The notes beneath the pieces were generated by a model, which made no database searches, had not been told where the DNA came from, and worked only from the letters and a program-made list of their open reading frames with translations. Below, piece by piece: positions 5,386 to 8,357 of a stretch of DNA of 8,357 bases (its first letter is position 1; every line of letters begins with the position of its first letter). The position numbers and the translations under genes are program-made. This DNA comes from Deltaproteobacteria bacterium (lineage in GTDB: Bacteria; Desulfobacterota; Desulfobulbia; Desulfobulbales; SURF-16): contig JAOZSN010000008.1 of assembly GCA_029939635.1 (NCBI GenBank), positions 1,583-9,939 of the forward strand. Direction: 5' to 3'.

Positions 5386-6183
5386 GTGAAATTTTGCGTG
5401 TTGGGCAGTGGCAGCAAGGGCAACGCCACCTACGTTGAGGCCGGTGGTAGTGCTCTGCTCATTGATGCTGGTTTTTCAGGTAAGGAGATGGCTCGGCGTT
5501 GTCAGGAGCTTTCTCTTTCTCTGGAGAGGGTTGTGGCAATACTCATCACCCACGAACATAATGATCATATCAAGGGCGCTGGCATTTTGGCGCGCCGGTA
5601 TGGTATTCCGCTCCTCCTCAACCGTCCCACCTATGAGGCTGCCGTTGCCCGGCTTGGTAAGGTGGATGACCTTGTTTATTTTAGCACAGGTGAGAGTTTT
5701 GCTTTTGCTGGCTTTAGCATCCACCCCTTTTCTGTCTCCCACGATACGGTTGATCCTGTTGGTTTTGTGGTAGAGCATGATGGTTGCCGTCTCGGTTATT
5801 GTACTGATACCGGTATGGTCAGTCGCCTTCTCCAGCATCGTTTGGCAGGGTGCCATGGGTTGGTTATGGAGTGCAACCATGATCCTCAACTTCTTAAGGA
5901 TGGCCCCTATCCACCCCAGCTGCAGCAGCGGGTGCGTTCCAAGGTTGGTCATCTCGCCAATGGGGATGCCGCCGGGTTTATTCAGCAGCTTCTCCACCAG
6001 GGTTTACTCCATGTGGTGTTAGCCCATCTCAGTGATACCAATAATCGACCTGAACTGGCCTATGCTGAGGTGACAGACTTTTTGGCTGCCCATAAAAATG
6101 GCTGTGCCCTGCCAGAAATCTCACTGGCTTGGCAGGATCGTGTCGGCCATGTTGTTGATTTGAGCATCTCTTCCCGTGTCTAA
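5386..6183 (+). CDS. walJ: Metallo-beta-lactamase-fold hydrolase, WalJ/YycJ type
   Basis: The 265-residue protein has the metallo-beta-lactamase fold, with the signature THEHNDH at residues 55-61 (ligands His56, His58, Asp60, His61). His119, Asp141, the ECNHD stretch 162-166 and His214 (AHLSDTNN) are the other expected metal-site residues. The N-terminus MKFCVLGSGSKGNATYV and the MECNHD / HLSDTNNRPELA stretches are characteristic of the YycJ/WalJ group. Those proteins are thought to be nucleases linked to DNA metabolism or cell-wall control, but the biochemical role in this organism is not known. The start is a GTG with AAGGG eight bases upstream. No signal peptide is present, so it is cytoplasmic. 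Its last 8 bases overlap the start of the cbiR-like gene, which suggests coupled translation, although no link of function to cobamide metabolism is evident. Confidence 0.9.
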   Translation: MKFCVLGSGSKGNATYVEAGGSALLIDAGFSGKEMARRCQELSLSLERVVAILITHEHNDHIKGAGILARRYGIPLLLNRPTYEAAVARLGKVDDLVYFSTGESFAFAGFSIHPFSVSHDTVDPVGFVVEHDGCRLGYCTDTGMVSRLLQHRLAGCHGLVMECNHDPQLLKDGPYPPQLQQRVRSKVGHLANGDAAGFIQQLLHQGLLHVVLAHLSDTNNRPELAYAEVTDFLAAHKNGCALPEISLAWQDRVGHVVDLSISSRV

Positions 6184-6937
6184 GCCTGTCTATCCCTGGC
6201 GTCTGGGTGCCACCTCCTTTGTTTTGCCTGCCACTGTGGAAGAAAATGTTCGCTTTCTGGCACCGTTGGTGGATGATATCCAACTTCTTTTTTTTGAATC
6301 ACAGCAGCGCTCCAGGCTTCCACACGAGGTTGACGTGGCCCTTCTTGCTGCCTTGGCAGCAGATCATGACTTGAGCTATACGGTGCATCTGCCTTTAGAT
6401 CTGCGGCTGGGATGTGCTGAAGAGAAGAGGCGTCAGCAGGATGTGGCGGAGATATATCGTCTGGTTGTCGAGTTGGGGGCTTTGGCACCCCTGGCCTTTG
6501 ATCTTCATCTTAATGAAGAGCCTGGGTTGGAAAGGGAGGAGTGGTTGGCAATTTTGGAGCGTTCCTTGGGGGAGTTGGCTGCGGAATTAGGGGAGTGGCA
6601 ACAGCGGCTTTGTCTTGAAAATGTCGACTATGATTTTCGCCCCTTGGCCTCCCTGGTACGACGTTGTGGTAGCTCCTTCTGCCTTGATTTCGGCCATCTG
6701 CTCAGGTATGGTCATGGGCCTGGAGATATTGCTGCGGATTGTAAGCATATTCATCTCCATGGCGTCATTGATGGCAAAGATCATCAGGCATTGCGTGCCA
6801 ATGCCTGGCTGGCAGAGGTGGTGGAAAATGTATTGACCAGTGGTTTTTGTCAGGTGATGACCTTGGAGGTCTATAAAGAAGAAATGTTACGTCAGTCCCT
6901 AGCGGCACTGGCGCAGGTATATACAGAGGTGTGTTAA
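6176..6937 (+). CDS. cbiR: CbiR-like cobamide-remodelling phosphodiesterase (AP-endonuclease-type TIM barrel)
   Basis: This 253-residue protein is a xylose-isomerase/AP-endonuclease 2-type TIM barrel. Candidate metal ligands on successive strands are His71 (YTVHLP), His111 (FDLHLN), Glu148 (CLENVD), Asp171 and His174 (LDFGH), His195 (HIHLHG) and Glu231 (TLEVY). CbiR enzymes of this fold, described in Akkermansia, cleave the nucleotide loop of cobamides to give cobinamide so that a new lower ligand can be attached. I assign this function because the gene sits directly before cobT and cobS and the fold and length fit. A generic sugar-phosphate isomerase of the same fold is the alternative. The start is a GTG inside the end of walJ (8-base overlap), without a strong ribosome binding site, so it is probably read by coupled translation. 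Its stop lies only 8 bases before the chosen cobT ATG. Confidence 0.7.
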   Translation: MSKPVYPWRLGATSFVLPATVEENVRFLAPLVDDIQLLFFESQQRSRLPHEVDVALLAALAADHDLSYTVHLPLDLRLGCAEEKRRQQDVAEIYRLVVELGALAPLAFDLHLNEEPGLEREEWLAILERSLGELAAELGEWQQRLCLENVDYDFRPLASLVRRCGSSFCLDFGHLLRYGHGPGDIAADCKHIHLHGVIDGKDHQALRANAWLAEVVENVLTSGFCQVMTLEVYKEEMLRQSLAALAQVYTEVC

Positions 6938-6940
6938 GGA
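6936..6940 (+). promoter_or_regulatory. Ribosome binding site of cobT
   Basis: AAGGA overlaps the cbiR stop codon and lies five bases before the ATG at 6946. It favours this ATG over the in-frame ATG at 6940 and GTG at 6931. Confidence 0.5.
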
Positions 6941-6945
6941 TGGTA

Positions 6946-8031
6946 ATGGAATTTAGCAGCAATGATTTAGATGATCTGCTGGCCGGAATTACGCCGGTGG
7001 ATGTGGATATTATGGCCCAGTCCCAGCATAAGCTGGATAATCTCACCAAACCATTGGGGGCCCTGGGTAAGCTCGAATACGTGGCCAAGCAGCTCTGTGG
7101 TATCCAGCAGAGTTTGGCACCATCGGTGGCCGTAAAGAAGATTCTTACCTTTGCTGGTGATCATGGTGTGGTGGCCGAAGGGGTCAGCGCCGTGCCTGCT
7201 GAGGTTACACCGCAGATGGTCTATAATTTTCTCTCTGGTGGGGCTGGGGTTAATGTGCTGGCTGCCCATGTGGGGGCTGAGGTGCGAGTTGTTGATGTGG
7301 GGGTGGCCGTGCCCCTTGATAATGACGGGCTCATTTGCCGCAAGGTGAAGGCAGGTACTGATAATATCAGGCTTGGTGCTGCCATGAGTGAAGAAGAAGC
7401 CTTGCGTGCCATAGGTGTCGGGGTGGAGGTTGCCCGGCAGGCCATGGATGATGGAGCAGGAATTCTTGGTACAGGTGAGATGGGTATTGGTAATACCACA
7501 TCCTCTGCCGCCCTTTTTGCCGCTTTCCTCGGACTTCCTGCGGCTGAGATAACTGGCAGGGGAACAGGTATCGATGATGCCATGTTGGCCCATAAAATTG
7601 AGGTCATTGATGATGCCTTGCTGGTCAACAAGGCCAGGTTGACCTCGCCTTTGGCCATTCTGGCGGCCCTTGGTGGCTTGGAAATTGCCGCTCTCACCGG
7701 TATGATTTTGGCTGCAGCACAACAAAGGGTGGCGGTGGTGGTTGATGGCTTTATCTCCAGTGCGGCTGCCTTGGTTGCCATACGTATGGAGCCAAAGGTG
7801 GTAGATTTTCTTTTTTTCAGTCATATGTCTGCTGAACAGGGCCACCGGTTTTTCTTTCATGAAGTTGGCTTGCAACCCCTGCTCCATCTTGATCTGCGCC
7901 TGGGAGAGGGAACAGGTGCGGCCCTGGCCATGAATATTATTGAGGCCAGTGTGAAAATCCTCACCGAGATGGCCACCTTTGCCGAGGCTGGTGTTGCTGG
8001 CGCTGAGGAGCTGGGAGTGGAGCAGGCGTGA
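6946..8031 (+). CDS. cobT: Nicotinate-nucleotide--dimethylbenzimidazole phosphoribosyltransferase
   Basis: CobT transfers the phosphoribosyl group of nicotinate mononucleotide to a lower-ligand base, classically 5,6-dimethylbenzimidazole, giving the alpha-ribotide used to finish a cobamide. The protein (361 residues from this start) shows LDNLTKPLGALGKLE near the N-terminus, FAGDHGV, GGAGVNVLA, GEMGIGNTTSS (about 177-187), TGRGTGIDD, VVDGFISSAAAL, and the catalytic Glu in RLGEGTGAA (Glu321 here, equivalent to Glu317 of the Salmonella enzyme as I recall it). Length is typical (about 350-360). Two more in-frame starts at 6940 and 6931 are possible. The gene lies between cbiR and cobS with minimal spacing and its TGA overlaps the cobS GTG by four bases (GTGA). 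The actual base used by this organism cannot be read from the sequence. Confidence 0.97.
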   Translation: MEFSSNDLDDLLAGITPVDVDIMAQSQHKLDNLTKPLGALGKLEYVAKQLCGIQQSLAPSVAVKKILTFAGDHGVVAEGVSAVPAEVTPQMVYNFLSGGAGVNVLAAHVGAEVRVVDVGVAVPLDNDGLICRKVKAGTDNIRLGAAMSEEEALRAIGVGVEVARQAMDDGAGILGTGEMGIGNTTSSAALFAAFLGLPAAEITGRGTGIDDAMLAHKIEVIDDALLVNKARLTSPLAILAALGGLEIAALTGMILAAAQQRVAVVVDGFISSAAALVAIRMEPKVVDFLFFSHMSAEQGHRFFFHEVGLQPLLHLDLRLGEGTGAALAMNIIEASVKILTEMATFAEAGVAGAEELGVEQA

Positions 8032-8357
8032 TACGGCAAATCATCTGTGCCATTTCTTTTTTGACTATTTTGCCCGTGAGTACAGGCCAGGTTGAGGAGA
8101 AGGATCTGCTTGGCAGTTGCCGATTTTTTCCTTTGGCAGGATGGGTTCTCGGGGGGATTCTGGCTGCTATCGCCTGGCTTGGTGCGCTGGCTGCTGTTCC
8201 CCCGCTGCTGTTGGCACCTGTGCTTGTTGGTCTTTCTGCCTGGTTGAGCCGAGGGCTGCATCTTGATGGGGTGGCAGATCTCTGTGACGGTTTGGGAGGC
8301 AGCTTTTCCCTGGAACGACGTTTAGAGATTATGAAGGATTCAGCCATTGGCGCCTTT
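8028..8357 (+). CDS. cobS: Adenosylcobinamide-GDP ribazoletransferase (cobalamin synthase), 5' part
   Basis: CobS is the membrane enzyme that joins adenosylcobinamide-GDP to the alpha-ribotide made by CobT, completing the nucleotide loop. Only the first 110 codons are in the window and the frame stays open to the edge. Visible family features are FLTILPVS (residues 11-18), RFFPLAGWVLGG (33-44), a hydrophobic stretch around 42-75 that will be one or two membrane segments, and the conserved LHLDGVADLCDGLGG (80-94) and RRLEIMKDSAIGAF (97-110). The Asp-rich LDGxAD motif binds metal and nucleotide. The start is a GTG that overlaps the cobT stop (GTGA), with GGAG-type purines about 10-15 bases upstream. 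It looks intact as far as it goes. Confidence 0.95.
   Translation, partial: MIRQIICAISFLTILPVSTGQVEEKDLLGSCRFFPLAGWVLGGILAAIAWLGALAAVPPLLLAPVLVGLSAWLSRGLHLDGVADLCDGLGGSFSLERRLEIMKDSAIGAF

Noticed and set aside
5089..5386. Cobalamin riboswitch upstream of the cobamide operon
   Set aside because: I looked for the B12-box type conserved core upstream of walJ and cbiR and saw none; the space is taken by the exported-protein remnant.
6967..7887. Long open frame of 306 codons on the minus strand opposite cobT
   Set aside because: It is antisense to a well-conserved cobT with every family motif and shows low-complexity His/Asn/Gly-rich content typical of a shadow frame.

Overview
The window holds two blocks of ordinary bacterial housekeeping and biosynthetic genes, separated by compact but structured intergenic DNA. 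The gene set suggests an anaerobic Gram-negative bacterium, probably of the Desulfobacterota (Desulfobulbales-like). The reasons are an M16 peptidase followed by dut (often found downstream of pnp in that group, from memory), a class III fructose-1,6-bisphosphatase, and a cobamide lower-ligand operon containing a CbiR-like protein. This placement is an inference from gene content and was not confirmed by any search.

Layout. Positions 63-1813 (+) carry an M16-family zinc peptidase and dut (dUTPase). Dut converges on a divergent GlpX-like protein (1910-2875, -). The 96 bases between their stop codons form one long imperfect stem-loop made partly of 7-base tandem repeats. A further 194 bases separate glpX from a class III Fbp (3070-4890, -); most of that gap is a second, much larger coaxial inverted repeat (2892-3026). 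Positions 4891-5024 are a divergent promoter region with several short palindromes. Positions 5025-5357 (+) hold the remains of a small exported protein whose reading frame is broken twice in compensating directions. Positions 5386-8357 (+) form a tight operon: a WalJ/YycJ-type metallo-beta-lactamase-fold hydrolase, a CbiR-like TIM-barrel protein, cobT, and the first 110 codons of cobS, which runs off the window. The last three gene junctions overlap or nearly overlap.

How the genes work together. CobT activates a lower-ligand base and CobS joins it to adenosylcobinamide-GDP. A CbiR-type enzyme would release cobinamide from unwanted cobamides, so cbiR-cobT-cobS reads as a module for replacing the lower ligand of scavenged cobamides. 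Fbp (class III) supplies the gluconeogenic phosphatase step. The neighbouring GlpX-like protein keeps the class II fold signature but has lost most of the metal and catalytic residues, so it is probably not a standard FBPase.

Most worth a second look are the catalytically degenerate GlpX beside a class III Fbp, the two coaxial stem-loop elements, the heptad repeats at gene boundaries, the doubly frameshifted exported protein, and the cobamide-remodelling operon. No tRNA, rRNA, CRISPR array, transposase or cobalamin riboswitch was seen.
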